Positions 32,267-43,025 of a DNA stretch of 64,000 nucleotides are shown one piece after another (position 1 is the stretch's first letter; each line of letters starts with the position of its first letter). The DNA is from Xanthostigma xanthostigma (Eukaryota > Arthropoda > Insecta > Raphidioptera > Raphidiidae). The notes beneath the pieces are model-generated. The model saw nothing but the letters and a program-made list of their open reading frames with translations, was not told the origin of the DNA and made no database searches. The position numbers and the translations under genes were made by a program. The stretch covers positions 44,382,192 to 44,446,191 of the forward strand of contig OY754464.1 of NCBI GenBank assembly GCA_963575645.1. Direction: 5' to 3'.

Positions 32267-32685
32267 GAGTATTCGTCCCTGCAAATACCCCCTGCACCCT
32301 TCATATCAAATCTTTTCCCCTCGCCTAAAAACGGTTCGCGCTCTCCCGACGCTATTTTTAAAGCTGGAGGGTTCTGGTAAACGCCAAATGAAAGACAAAG
32401 AATCAGACTACAGATCCTTCAGGCGAATTTTTTGAAAAACAGTTTCGCCTACGTGTGAAATATTACGTAACTTATTATTTTTTTCAAAAGGTTGTAAGTT
32501 TTTTCAGGAATTTTTTTTCAAAAAATTCGCCTGAAGGATCTGTAATCTGATTCTTTGTCTTTCATTTGGCGTTTAGTAGAGCCCTCTAGCTTTAAAAATA
32601 GCGTCGGGAGAGCGCGAACCGTTTTTAGGCGAGGGGAAAAGATTTGTGATGAAGGCTGCAGGGGGTGTTGCAGGGACGAATACTC
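32267..32685 (+). mobile_element. Palindromic TTAA-flanked element, copy 1 (419 bp)
   Basis: The ends GAGTATTCGTCCCTGC and GCAGGGACGAATACTC flank long inverted arms through CTCTCCCGACGCTATTTTTA. TTAA flanks both sides (32263-32266 and 32686-32689), as in piggyBac-type insertions. A second copy is nested at about 36602-37024. Nothing is coded. Confidence 0.85.
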
Positions 32686-32689
32686 TTAA

Positions 32690-32816
32690 GTCAGGCGGAA
32701 CGTGACACATTTCGCGGAACGTGACACTTTTTCGTACATGCAGCCGATGTTTCATCAATTTATAAGATTGGTGTTTCATCAATTTATAAGACGTTATCAC
32801 GTCAAAAATCGATTTT
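32690..32816 (+). mobile_element. Family D element, partial copy with internal duplications
   Basis: It contains GTCAGGCGGAACGTGACAC, two copies of the GCGGAACGTGACAC block and two of GTTTCATCAATTTATAAG, and ends ACGTTATCACGTCAAAAA. It directly follows the TTAA of the preceding element. Confidence 0.65.
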
Positions 32817-33097
32817 TCTACAAAAATCGATTATATCTTTTAAAATCGATTTTTTAAAAATCGATTTATATTTGTCGCCGGGATATTGTCAAATCCGTGA
32901 TTTTGTAATTTCACTATGTGATTCACTAAGTGACATTAGAATATCACGGGTTTATGTCGCATCCATTTCCTCTATGGTCAAAGGTTCTTTATTCGATAAA
33001 TGGCATAAATGATTATATCTATGCATCCATAGATTCTTCCTCTAAGATCAATGTTCTTTATTCGATAAACGACATATTATGATTTAATCTATGGTGC

Positions 33098-33105
33098 TAT
33101 AAAAG
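33098..33105 (+). promoter_or_regulatory. Candidate TATA box TATAAAAG
   Basis: TATAAAAG lies about 190 bp upstream of the first possible splice donor of the leader (TATAAG/GTGTGT at 33289). It is the best TATA-like element ahead of the 33.3-35.8 kb gene. No transcription start can be verified. Confidence 0.3.
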
Positions 33106-33423
33106 AACGAACCCTAAAATTCCATATTATAATGACACACGTTTTTATATACGCCATTCGAATTACGTCGTAATTTGAGTTGACAATTATAGTGTGAGAT
33201 TTTAAAGTTGAATTTTTAATATTATTGTTTCAAAAAGAAAAATCTTTGAGCGGAATTGAAAGTGTTTTAAAATGAGCAGCTATATAAGGTGTGTATACGT
33301 AATTTCTTTTCTGTGCTGCAGTTGTGACTTTTCGTAATATTTGGTTTCAGCTATTGAAATACATTTGATATATTATATATTTTACGAAACGAATGTGTTT
33401 TTATACGCATTTCAAAAGGATCT

Positions 33424-33552
33424 ATGGATGCGCAGACTCAAATTATAATATATTTACTTGTCACGATATTAATTGTGTTGGTGGCCATTTTGATTTTACT
33501 CCGTGCTATTAAAGACATTTCAGACAATCTACCGGTATGTAAATATAATTAG
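33424..33552 (+). CDS. 37-42 codon transmembrane micro-ORF in the likely 5' leader
   Basis: An ATG opens a frame MDAQTQ followed by about 22 hydrophobic residues (IIIYLLVTILIVLVAILILL) and a short polar tail (RAIKDISDNLP). A good donor, ACCG/GTATGT, follows codon 37. Unspliced, the frame ends after 42 codons at 33550-33552. If spliced to the acceptor at 34414 (TTTCATTTCAG), the next codon is TGA, so the product would be 37 aa. It could be a translated membrane micropeptide, a regulatory upstream ORF of the 314-aa gene, or chance. The unusually clean transmembrane pattern argues against pure chance. Confidence 0.4.
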   Translation: MDAQTQIIIYLLVTILIVLVAILILLRAIKDISDNLPVCKYN

Positions 33553-33747
33553 TCGCGTTAAAACAGAATTATCTCAAATCTAAAAATGTACTCTGGTAAA
33601 GCTTATTTCTCTGCAGATATTTTCAATGTATGATTATATGGACATTACATGTTTTTGAGATAGTTCAGTTTTGACTGAACGGTAGTTTTAGCAGTGTATT
33701 ATATTCCGCTTACTTTGTTAAGTTTAGATATTATTAAGTTGTGTTAA

Positions 33748-34321
33748 GGGGTTACACTACCCAGGCGCGTCAAAAAAATAAGCTTTTTTTGTGAATTTTT
33801 TTACGAGTTCTAGGTGGCGGATCAAAAAAAAAAAAATTAGGGCTTTTTACGCATAGGTATATTAAAGTTCTCAAAAATATTTGCTATTTATATATACAAT
33901 GTGGTCACTTACTACTTAGTGTGCAACATATGGGAAAATTTTTAAGCCAAAGTTGGTGCATGTCCGATAATCATTTAAGGTGCTCTTATAATTGTTGAAA
34001 CTCAAACAGCATACAGGGTGGGTCAAAAAATATAAAAATTGTACAAGAGTAAAGTGCCCTTATTTAAAAAATGTTATAAGAAAAAGTTGTTTAGCATTAA
34101 AAGTTATGCCAAAATACCAAAACATGGCCTTCTAAGAAAATTTTTTTTTTTAAAACCAAAATTATAATTTTTTTGAAAAATTTTTTTTGACCACACTGTA
34201 TATATAACAAAATGGCGTCGTGGTAGTATAAAAAACAGAAACAAATTTTTTTAGGTGAAAAACGGTGTACATTGTAGCAGTCCTGGTGTATTTTTTTGAC
34301 GCGCCTGGGTAGTGTATCCCC
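33748..34321 (+). mobile_element. TTAA-flanked TIR element, 574 bp, inside a putative intron
   Basis: The ends GGGGTTACACTACCCAGGCG and CGCCTGGGTAGTGTATCCCC are inverted repeats, with TTAA at 33744-33747 and 34322-34325. This fits piggyBac or Kolobok-like non-autonomous elements. It lies wholly between the donor at 33535 and the acceptor at 34414. Confidence 0.85.
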
Positions 34322-34488
34322 TTAAGCAAAAAATTTCTATAAGTATAATCTCTGTTGACTGCCCGCATCCTGCAAAATATTTTGCTTTTAATTTCAAATA
34401 ATTTTTCATTTCAGTGAACTGGTGGCTTCAACAGTGTGTAGTGGTGGTGTGATTAACTGTTCCGGTGATTGAAACTCCATCTTTACCG

Positions 34489-35772
34489 ATGTCGAACATC
34501 CAGTCTTCTGAACAGCAGGAAATTTCATTCGACAGCTGTTGTAAGAACGATTTACATTCACCGCTGTCAGAATGCATAGAGTCGGTTGCTTCTCGTGACA
34601 AAGAATCGCATACGCCCGAACTCCAACAGTCGTTCATAGAAACAGGTAAGGCTTCGTTTCTCAAAACCATCGAAATATTGATACGAATAGAAAATATTTT
34701 AACACTACAGTAATACGTTATCTATCTTCAGATCGGCCGAAAGCAATAACTGAATACGGCACTGCGGACACGGATTCATCGACAGAAACTTCAGATACTA
34801 GTTGTTCTGCAGCGTCGAGTGGTCTGTATGAATTAAACACCAGCCATTTCGAAGAGGAAGTAAACAGACCAGGTCCGTCTAGTAATACAGACCCCGGTTC
34901 AAATCCGATACTTGACAGTTTATCGGTTTCGAAAGACGGCATGGAAGACATTTTTATCGAAAATTTGGGTCCTGACACGTCGAAAGACAATGTGTCCGAT
35001 ACCAATGACATCGAATACGGATCGCAGAACACCAACGTACTTGATACAGTGAACGATGAAGAAACTCCGAGTGAAACCGATTCAAGTAAATTATTATATT
35101 ATTATAAAACGTTTTCTGAATTAACATAACAGAAGACAAACTGTTTTAACATTATTGTCTGTCTTTTCGATACGCCACGCTTTAATATTGTTTTTAGGTA
35201 TAAATCTCAAGTCTTCTGTTGTCCGGCGATCATGGACTACGCCGGAAAGACATGCTGCGAAAAGGCATTTCTCTACATTTATACGAAATAAGAAAAACCC
35301 TTCCATAAATGAATGCGAAACGGTTGTAAAATCGGACAAAGATTTGCAATATCGAACACCAATGCAACTTCGACTATGGACTCATAACGAAATCAACAGA
35401 CTCAAATCAAAAGGTACAAGACGTAAACGAATAATTGAGTATTTGGTTAATCTCATTTAAGCTAAAAACACAAAATTTTTACCTATCCTCTCTGAAATTC
35501 TACTGAAATAGAACTTTTAAGTCGCATGCTCATGATATTTTTGTTTTTTTCCAGATTCCCGGAGTCGTAGAAGTTGGTCAACTCCGGAGAAACAAGTAGC
35601 ACGTCAATTATTTGCATACGAAATAGCTGCAGGGAAAATTCCGACATCGCAGAAATGCTTACGAACAGTTGCTGAACATAATGTGTTAAAGAAAAGGTCC
35701 GTCGCTCATATAAAGTCGTGGGTCCAAGCCGAATGCAAACGACAGAAATTAAAAAATAACGCCCCTTGTTGA
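34489..35772 (+). CDS. Four-exon gene, 314-aa protein with two related C-terminal modules
   Basis: The coding exons are 34489-34645, 34732-35085, 35198-35413 and 35555-35772. All three introns are short (86, 112 and 141 bp) and phase 1, with GTAAGG, GTAAAT and GTACAA donors and TCTTCAG, TTTTTAG and TTTCCAG acceptors. The joined frame is open throughout. Residues 1-170 are acidic and Ser/Thr-rich, probably disordered. Exons 3 and 4 encode 72-residue units that each begin with an RRSW[ST]TPE motif (residues 180-187 and 247-254), then A-[KR]-x2-F and a conserved Cys, with a basic end. I recognise no named domain. A helical DNA- or protein-binding module is a guess. The ATG follows an in-frame stop at 34450-34452. 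A 5' leader probably lies at 33.2-34.4 kb. Confidence 0.75.
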
Positions 35773-35778
35773 AATTCG

Positions 35779-35962
35779 CTTGTGAAGCTTGTCGTATTTA
35801 CTTTTTATGTTAATTTATTGCTTGTAAGTTAAATGCTAGTTTGTTTATTGAAAATAACTTGTTTGTAACTCTTGTGAAGCTTGTCGTATTTACTTTTTAT
35901 GTTAATTTATTGCTTGTAAGTTAAATGCTAGTTTGTTAATTGAAAATAGCTTTTTGTAACTA
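35779..35962 (+). repeat. 92-bp tandem duplication just after the stop codon
   Basis: CTTGTGAAGCTTGTCGTATT starts at 35779 and again at 35871, and the two units are nearly identical. They probably lie in the 3' untranslated region of the preceding gene. An AATAAA-like polyadenylation signal occurs only later (about 36298). Confidence 0.9.
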
Positions 35963-35965
35963 TAC

Positions 35966-36114
35966 CTGAGTCAGACCACCAGTACCGTTCGTATTTTTTC
36001 GAAATCGGTTAGTCGTAGACAGTTGTGTCAAAAATCTGCATTATAAAAGAATACACAACTCTCTACGGCTAACCGTTTTCGAAAAAAACGACCGCTACGG
36101 GTGGTCTGACTCAG
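35966..36114. mobile_element. Palindromic MITE, 149 bp, CTGAGTCAGACCACC ends
   Basis: The left arm CTGAGTCAGACCACC and right arm GGTGGTCTGACTCAG form a near-complete hairpin through the TTCGAAA.CGGTTAG.CGTAGA block. A single arm is present at 5003-5110. Confidence 0.85.
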
Positions 36115-36423
36115 GACACAGCTTAACGAATACATGTTTTTTTGAGATATAACAAAATGCGGTAATTTGCATCTTAGACCTTCATAGAAATAAGAAATTT
36201 ATTTTATATTAAAAATACTATATTTAAAATATATTTTTACAAATACTATGTGTTTGGCTAATAATTTATACTTTGTGAAAATTTCTATTTACAAGAAAAT
36301 AAAAAATATATAAATGCGTATTTATTAATTTGAAACTTTCAATATACATGTCTTTGAATCTGCCTTCTGTCTCCTAGGGATTTTTCGAAGAAACGATTCT
36401 GAAATTTTTTAAATTAAATAATA
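36115..36423. other. AT-rich stretch, possible 3' flank of the 314-aa gene
   Basis: There is no ORF. An AATAAA lies near 36298. Nothing else is supported. Confidence 0.45.
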
Positions 36424-37220
36424 TACTTTATGGTTTTTTAAAAACCGAACACCTGATTTATATTCCCTTAGGTTGCATTCAAAGGAATTTTACCCCTCGT
36501 AATAATCTTCATAGTTTCAGGGGGGAAATCGATTTCCGGATTTTTTTATGACCTAGTGCATTCCGATGCAGTGCAATGCACTTGCGCACTCATTTTTTTA
36601 AAGAGAATTCGTCCCTGCAAATACCCCCCGCACCCTTCATCTCAAATCTTTTCCCCTCGCCTATAAACGGTTCGCGCTCTCCCGACGCTATTTTTAAAGC
36701 TAGAGGGTTCTGGGAAACGCCAAATGAAAGACAAAGAATCAGACTACAGATCCTTCAGGCGATTCATTTGAAAAACAGTTTCGCCTACGTGTGAAATATT
36801 ACGTAACTTATTATTTTTTCAAAAGGTTGTAAGTTTTTTCAAGAATTTTTTTTCAAAAAATTCGCCTGAAGGATCTGTAGTCTGATTCTTTGTCTTTCAT
36901 TTGGCGTTTACCAGAACCCTCTAGCTTTAAAAATAGCGTCGGGAGAGCGCAAACCGTTTTTAGGCGAGGGTAAAAGATTTGATATGTTGGGTGCAGGGGG
37001 TATTTGCAGGGACGAATACTCCTAAATGGGGACCCCGTTAAAAAAAATGAGTGCGCAAGTGCATTGCACTGCACCGGAATGCACTGGGACCTAGGTCATA
37101 AAAAAATAGGCAATCGATTTCCCCCCTGAAACTATGGAGATTATTACGGGGGGTAAAATTCCTTTGAATGCAACCTAAGGGAATAAATCAGGTGTTCGGT
37201 TTTTAAAAAACCATACAGTA
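36424..37220. mobile_element. Palindromic element with a second palindrome nested at its centre
   Basis: Outer arms begin TATGGTTTTTTAAAAACCGA and end with the reverse complement. They continue inward through GGTTGCATTCAAAGGAATTT and AGTGCATT.C..TGCAGTGCA. The centre (about 36602-37024) is a second copy of the TTAA element of 32267-32685. A lone outer-type end occurs at 51110. Confidence 0.85.
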
Positions 37221-37825
37221 TATGAAATTATTTTAACATGCTTGGGTAAAGGTAGGAAAAAGGCCTTTATTCTGTAGGAATTGCGGGAAACAGTTGTAAA
37301 TGCCAAATACTTAAAGTAAACATTTGTTAATGCGTTCTGAAGACACAGGTTTGACAATATCACTGCGACATATAATAATCGAAACGTCAATTGAATTATA
37401 ATTAAATAATTTGTTAATATGTCTGAAAAATTGGTGGATAATTTTACTTATTAACTTTAATTTTACCTATAAAATATAAAACATGTATTAATTATCTTAG
37501 TAAGTATTAAAATGATAAATAATTACTTATTAACTTTAATTTAACCTAGAAAATATAAATCCTTGTATTAATTATCTTAGTAAGTATTAAAATAATAAAT
37601 AAAAATGATTTTGTTTTCTAAGGAAAAACTTCAGTGAAGTTCTCAAAGCACAGTCAACATTGTTTTCATTTGTATAATAAATAAAAAACTAATTATATTT
37701 TATCTCTATCTAGGTATATCTATCTTTATCGGCTAAATGCCAATAATAATATATATATAGGTCATAAAATTCTCTAAAATATTGCTTGCGCGTGCCATCT
37801 CCTATACAAATAATGATCTGCTTAG
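37221..37825. other. AT-rich stretch with an 81-bp tandem duplication
   Basis: The only clear structure is a twofold repeat, 37445-37605, with TTACTTATTAACTTTAATTT and ATTAATTATCTTAGTAAG in both copies. No gene is seen. Confidence 0.65.
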
Positions 37826-37973
37826 TTGCAACTTTTAACAATGCGTGACTCCACGCGTAGTCGTCAAAATTCATACTTCAGAGCATTGGTATCCGATGCC
37901 GGTGGCCATAGTCAACAAATTGTCCGACTTGTGATGGATGCGTCATTCTACGCGCCACCAATAACCATAAACC

Positions 37974-38004
<31 letters not shown>

Positions 38005-38684
38005 TCCAACCGACGTTACCAAGCCAGATACGTTCTACAGACAACCTCAGACCCACTAGAAATATATGAGTTACAGGAGTATATTTTTGCAAAAAAATAT
38101 GTTTTCAAAAATACACTCCAAGGCAAACTTCGAGGGGAAAACAATATCTTGATTTTTGTTTCTGCTATGTTCAATAAACGCTTCTACGCCCAACCACAGA
38201 ACAGAGTTTTCAAACCCGGGTATAAAAAATTACTATAGTTAACCGACGTTCCCAGTACCAGCGATGTTGCCGCTATTTTAGGTATTTGACGCCTGTATTA
38301 TTCGTTTTGGTGGAATAAACTGCAGACTGTGTTTGTAATAATGCAGAGAACGCACGTGTTTTTTATAATACTTAAGTATTCGTTTTAGCTGAATAAAAAA
38401 GTCTTACCATTAAAGTTCGAGCTAAGATAGCGGCTAACGCACTTAAGCAAAATACTTAGAACGCATCCCCCAAAATATAAAAAAATAAAAATTCTTAAGC
38501 GACTTTTAAATTATAAACCGACTTTTTTGACCCATTGATTGTACAATTTGCAGAAATATAAAAATAAAAGAAGACACGATTTTTGCAAAAAAAATATAGG
38601 TACAATATACCTATTGATTAGAACGTCAATTATTTTCTTATTGATATACAAAGATAAACAGAAAATTCCAGCCAATTGAGCGAC
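37826..38684. other. Non-coding stretch with a TA microsatellite
   Basis: A (TA)n run lies at about 37975-38003. A 77-codon frame covering it is not convincing. The rest has no recognised feature. Confidence 0.5.
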
Positions 38685-39190
38685 GGGACCATTCCAACTT
38701 CAAAAATGTTGACATTTGATTATAATAAAGAAAATAAAATTTCTGATATCGCGTGAGGTAACGCGGGTAATGGCTAGTATTCAATATGATATTAACTATT
38801 CGTTGCCATGGTTACCTACATAATATGTTCCACGTCATGTAAAAATTAATCAAAGCATGCTTAACTAGTTTATTTCTGACAGATCCCTACAAGAAAGGAG
38901 CGGCTGATTTTTTTTATTTTCTAAATATTTCCGAAAATATAAAGTTTAGAAAATTTTTTTTTTATTTTCAAAATATTTCCGAAACTATAAATTTTAGAAA
39001 AAAAAATTTTTTACGAAACTTTCTTGAAAAAATAAATAAAATAATAAGCCGTTATGAAAAGTATACCATTATTATAAAAAAAACACCGTTTTAGCATATA
39101 TCTCTTCTGCGCATGCGCCGATTTTCCCCAAAACCAATAGGGCTCTTCATATTTGCATACCAAACATCTTCCCAAAATTTGGTTTCAATC
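38685..39190 (-). mobile_element. MITE family E, truncated copy
   Basis: It starts GGGACCATTCCAACTTC, the family E terminus, and runs in reverse orientation to GGTTTCAATCC (39190), where a second family E copy begins. Confidence 0.7.
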
Positions 39191-40368
39191 CTAACTAATT
39201 TATTTCTGAAAGATCCATAAATTTTTTTTTTTATTTTCAAAATATTTCCGAAATTGAATCGTTTAGTTTTGACAGGGCACATGTCCAATTTTCCAAATTT
39301 TACACCAGAGCACAAAAACTGTCCCACTTCACACAGGTTCATTTTCTTCTGCGATTCTTTTAATTAATTATAATACAAGGTCATGACATACAAGTATGAT
39401 GATTTTTAATGATTTTGAAGCAGTTACTGCTTATTTGCAGCAACATATCTGTGGTGGACATGAGCCCTTTCACCACTAACCTCAAGGATTTTCAAAAAGA
39501 TTCAACAAAAAATATGGAAAACGTTATATTTCACCTTAAAAATACAGAATTTATTATACGGAATAGTAAAATAAAGTAAAAATATTTAAACTAGGTGAAT
39601 TAATACTCGATTTTGCTCTTCCTCGCAAACTAAGACTCTTCCTCATCATTATCTGCTCTTCCACTACTTGTTGTTGGCCATGACATTAAGACATTAAGAG
39701 CTGTTTATAGTTGAAACGGCACATCTTCCGTTTGCTCCTTTGCAATGATACAAGTGTTTTAAAAATTCGTTTAGTGAAGAAAGGGCACGTCATGTCCTGG
39801 ACATGAGCCGTTTCATCACTAAACGAATTTTTAAAACACTTGTATCATTGCAAAGGAGCAAACGGAAGATGTGCCGTTTCAACTATAAACAGCTCTACTG
39901 TAGTGAAACAACATGGCACCAAAATATAAAATTTGACAAAAATTGGACATGTGCCCTTTCAAAACTAAACGATTCAATTATAAAGTTTAGAAAAAAAAAT
40001 TTAACGAAACTTTCTTGAAAAAATAAACAGAATAATAAGTTGTTATGAAAAGTATACCATTATTATATAAAAAACACCGTTATAGCATAATATTTTCTGC
40101 GCATGCGCCGATTTTCCTCAAAAATAATAGGGCTCTTCATATTTGCATACCAAACATCCTCTCAAAATTTGGTTTCAATCCGCTTATCCGTTTGACCTGT
40201 ATCGTGTTCACATACAAACAGACTAATAGACGCACAGAGTTTTTTCCAAAAATATGTTTTTTGGATTCGGGAGACCTCAAAACGGAAAGATATTGCGAAA
40301 TTTTAGAAAAGTGATTTTTGACCTAAACTAGTACCATTCCCCACTTGTGGGTTGGAATGGTAAAAGAC
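39191..40368 (-). mobile_element. MITE family E copy interrupted by another element
   Basis: It starts within the family (TATTTCTGAAAGATCCATAA), is interrupted at 39256-39975, then resumes and ends at GTTGGAATGGTAAAA (about 40366). It faces an inverted copy starting at about 40386. Confidence 0.75.
39256..39975. mobile_element. TIR element of 720 bp with an inner palindrome
   Basis: The ends GAATCGTTTAGTTTTGA and TCAAAACTAAACGATTC start long inverted repeats that include GGGCACATGTCCAATTTT. AATT flanks both ends (39252-39255 and 39976-39979), though the exact boundary is ambiguous. A near-perfect palindrome with arms of about 95 bp (39697-39896) lies inside. GGACATGAGCC motifs recur at its centre and near 39460. 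No transposase is seen. Confidence 0.8.
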
Positions 40369-40385
40369 GAGTTTTTTGTCCGACG

Positions 40386-40905
40386 AGTATAATTTTACCA
40401 TTCCAACCCATAAGTGGGGGAATGGTACTAGTTTAGGTCAAAAATCACTTTTCAAAAATTTTACAATATCTTTCCGTTTTGGGGTCCCCTGAATCCATAA
40501 AACATATTTTTGGAAAATCTCTGTGCGTCTGTTACTCTGTTTGTCTGTGAACACGATACAGGTCAAACGGATGAACGGATCGAAACCAAATTTTGGGAGG
40601 ATGTTTTGTATGCAAATATGAAGAGCCCTATTGTTTTTGGGGAAAATCGGCGCATGCGCAGAAGAGATATTTGCTATAACGGTGTTTTTTATATAATAAT
40701 GGTATACTTTTCATAACGGCTTATTATTTTATTTATTTTTTCAAGAAAGTTTCGTTAAAAAATTTTTTTTCTAAAATTTATAGTTTCGGAAATATTTTGA
40801 AAATAAAAAAAAATAAGCCGCTCTTTTGTTTTGTGGATCTGTCAGAAATAAACAAGTTCGGCGTGTTTTGATTAATATTTACATGACGTGGAACATATTA
40901 TAATA
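40386..40905 (+). mobile_element. MITE family E, inverted partner of the preceding copy
   Basis: It begins TTTTACCATTCCAACCCATA and mirrors 39978-40366 around a spacer of about 20 bp, then continues to ACGTGGAACATATTA. Head-to-head copies form a palindrome of about 0.9 kb. Confidence 0.8.
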
Positions 40906-41600
40906 TGCTAAAGCTAATTTATGTATTCTGTATTAACAAAAGATGCTTTTTTAACCTGCTATCTATATCTAGTAAAACAACTCAATATTTTAGATTCAGT
41001 ACTTTTGTGTAATATTTCAGGGTGATCATTTTCTTTTGCCGGTCAGTGTCTAAAATATTCAAATGTATTACTGCTAAAAGGCATGTGTATTATTCAAATT
41101 GTTCTATTTTATAGTTTAATAAAACTTTCAAGTTTATTAAACGCATTTTTTCAGTGTCAATTCTCAAACGTTTAAAATTATTACTAAATACCGGTATGTT
41201 ACTTCCTTGAATCAACATAATATTTATTTGACTCATAATAAGAAAGAAAACAGTAAATAATAACACATTTCGTCAAAGCAATGAAATGTTGCCAGATTTA
41301 GGGACTACTAAAGTCGGAAACTTGTAACGGGTCCAATAACGTCTACATACAACATACAGAAATCAACCTGTAGCCACCTACAGTGAGAACACGTCAACTA
41401 AATTGTATATAATATGATATTTTACCGCCAAACCAGGCCCACCTAAAAATTCATCCCCTTGCACCCCTAAGTGAGAACAAGTGAAATATCCTATCAAATG
41501 TTACCAGACCCGTGAGCGGGTCTGACAACGTCACTCTTGGACTGGTAACGTGTATTGAATATAGCAAGTTGGGTCTGTATAAGCGGTATAACAAATCTAT
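40906..41600. other. Non-coding stretch with no recognised feature
   Basis: I see no supported ORF or repeat boundary before the TA microsatellite at about 41600. Confidence 0.5.
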
Positions 41601-41905
41601 ATATATATATATATACATATATATATAAACATTTCCAAAAATGGTGCCAAACTTCTTAGAAAGTTATGAAACGTCGAGAAATTTTGGTCCGACCCCTAGG
41701 TCCCGCCATCCGACCGACGCCAATAGTGTAAGTGCCTTATGGCAAATACACTAATAACCTACCTTATTGTTATTAGTGTATTTGCCATAAGGCACTTACA
41801 CTATTGGCGTCGGTCGGATGGCGGGACCTAGGGGTCGGACTAAAATTTCTCGACGTTTCATAGCCTCCTAAACACTTTGGCACCATTTTTGGAAAAGTAT
41901 GTTTA

Positions 41906-41945
<40 letters not shown>
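41601..41945. mobile_element. Long palindrome flanked by TA microsatellites
   Basis: Two arms of about 140 bp meet around 41767. They contain ATTTCCAAAAATGGTGCCAA and TGGCACCATTTTTGGAAAAG at their outer ends and ACACTAATAA at the centre. The outer edges run into TATATATA tracts, so boundaries are unclear. It is probably a MITE or foldback relic. Confidence 0.8.
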
Positions 41946-41946
<1 letters not shown>

Positions 41947-42460
41947 TAGCACGATAACTCTCGACAGACTTAATCGATTTAAACGAAATTTGGGCCACAT
42001 GTTGGAATCCATCACCGCACGAAGCCTATTTAAAATGGGCATAATCGGGCCACGTTAAGGGTGGTATTTAGGGGTTGAAAAAATTTTTCGGGTCCAAAAA
42101 TACCGAAAAAATTTTCGGAATCGTTTCAAATTTGAAATTTAACCCTTTAGTAATTATTAAAATATGCTGCCAAGATTTTAAAAAAATCGGCCCGACAGGA
42201 CCGGACTTACAACTTTTATAAAAACACAAGTTTACTGATATAGATTTACATATGAAAGGGTGTATATAATTTGGTACAGATGTCGAATTGATATGTAGTA
42301 TTGAAATTAAGTAAAAAATGTTGTTTTAAGGGGTGTATTAAGGGGTAATTTTTTTTATTTTGTCCAAAAACAAAGTTAAGTTCATACAATAGAGCCACAC
42401 TGCCTATAAAAGCAAATACACTATATTGTCGGCAGGGTTTGGCACTGCGACCCGGAGTTT
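41946..42460. other. Repeat-like non-coding stretch
   Basis: The text (GTTAGCACGATAACTCTCGA, TTGGGCCACATGTTGG) resembles decayed multicopy DNA, but I find no second copy in the window and no gene. Confidence 0.45.
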
Positions 42461-43025
42461 TTATTTATATATTCGTTAAAGTTATAATTTACTCAATTAT
42501 TTGTTCTTTTTATTTTATTTATATAATTTACGTTTTATAGTTAGAACCTATTAAAGATCTGTCAGTATTTTGACATTTTATAAGTTGTTTTTCACATTTT
42601 ACAGCATTGTTTATATACGTAACCAAGGCAACTATTCATTCCATGGCCTGTTATATCTTACGAAGTTTTTATCAAAAAAAAAAAACCTATTTCGGTCCCC
42701 GGGGAGAAAATCGAAAATCTGGCTCCGTTAAAATCTGCCCCGTGTCTTATACTATAAAAGTGCCTTTCAACTTTCTATGTCTACTGCGGCCTTCTGGAGG
42801 CTCTGGAAAGACACACATATACAATAGGTAATTTATATATGTAGATAGCCGTATTTCCAGAGTGTTGCCATATATTTCGCACGCGATTAAGACGAAACTC
42901 TATTGTCTCACGGGGCTGCGTCCTGTTCTGCAGTAACAACAGTAGTGGAGCCTACGGCTCCACCGTAATCCGTATAAGAGTCTCGCCTCACGAAGCATAG
43001 TAGTTGGTGGAGCCGTACACTATAT
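42461..43025 (+). repeat. Dispersed repeat family C, copy 2
   Basis: Collinear with 2297-2872, including the GTGGAGCCTACGGCTCCAC inverted repeat and the GTGGAGCCGTACACTATATT end. Confidence 0.8.

Noticed and set aside
34428-35339. Minus-strand open frames opposite the 314-aa gene
   Set aside because: They are shadows of the plus-strand exons. The consistent phase-1 splice sites are only on the plus strand.
29760-35772. A single gene joining the CCCH/RING exons to the 34.5-35.8 kb exons
   Set aside because: The RING exon ends in phase 0, and I find no in-frame acceptor exon in phase 0 before the 314-aa reading frame.
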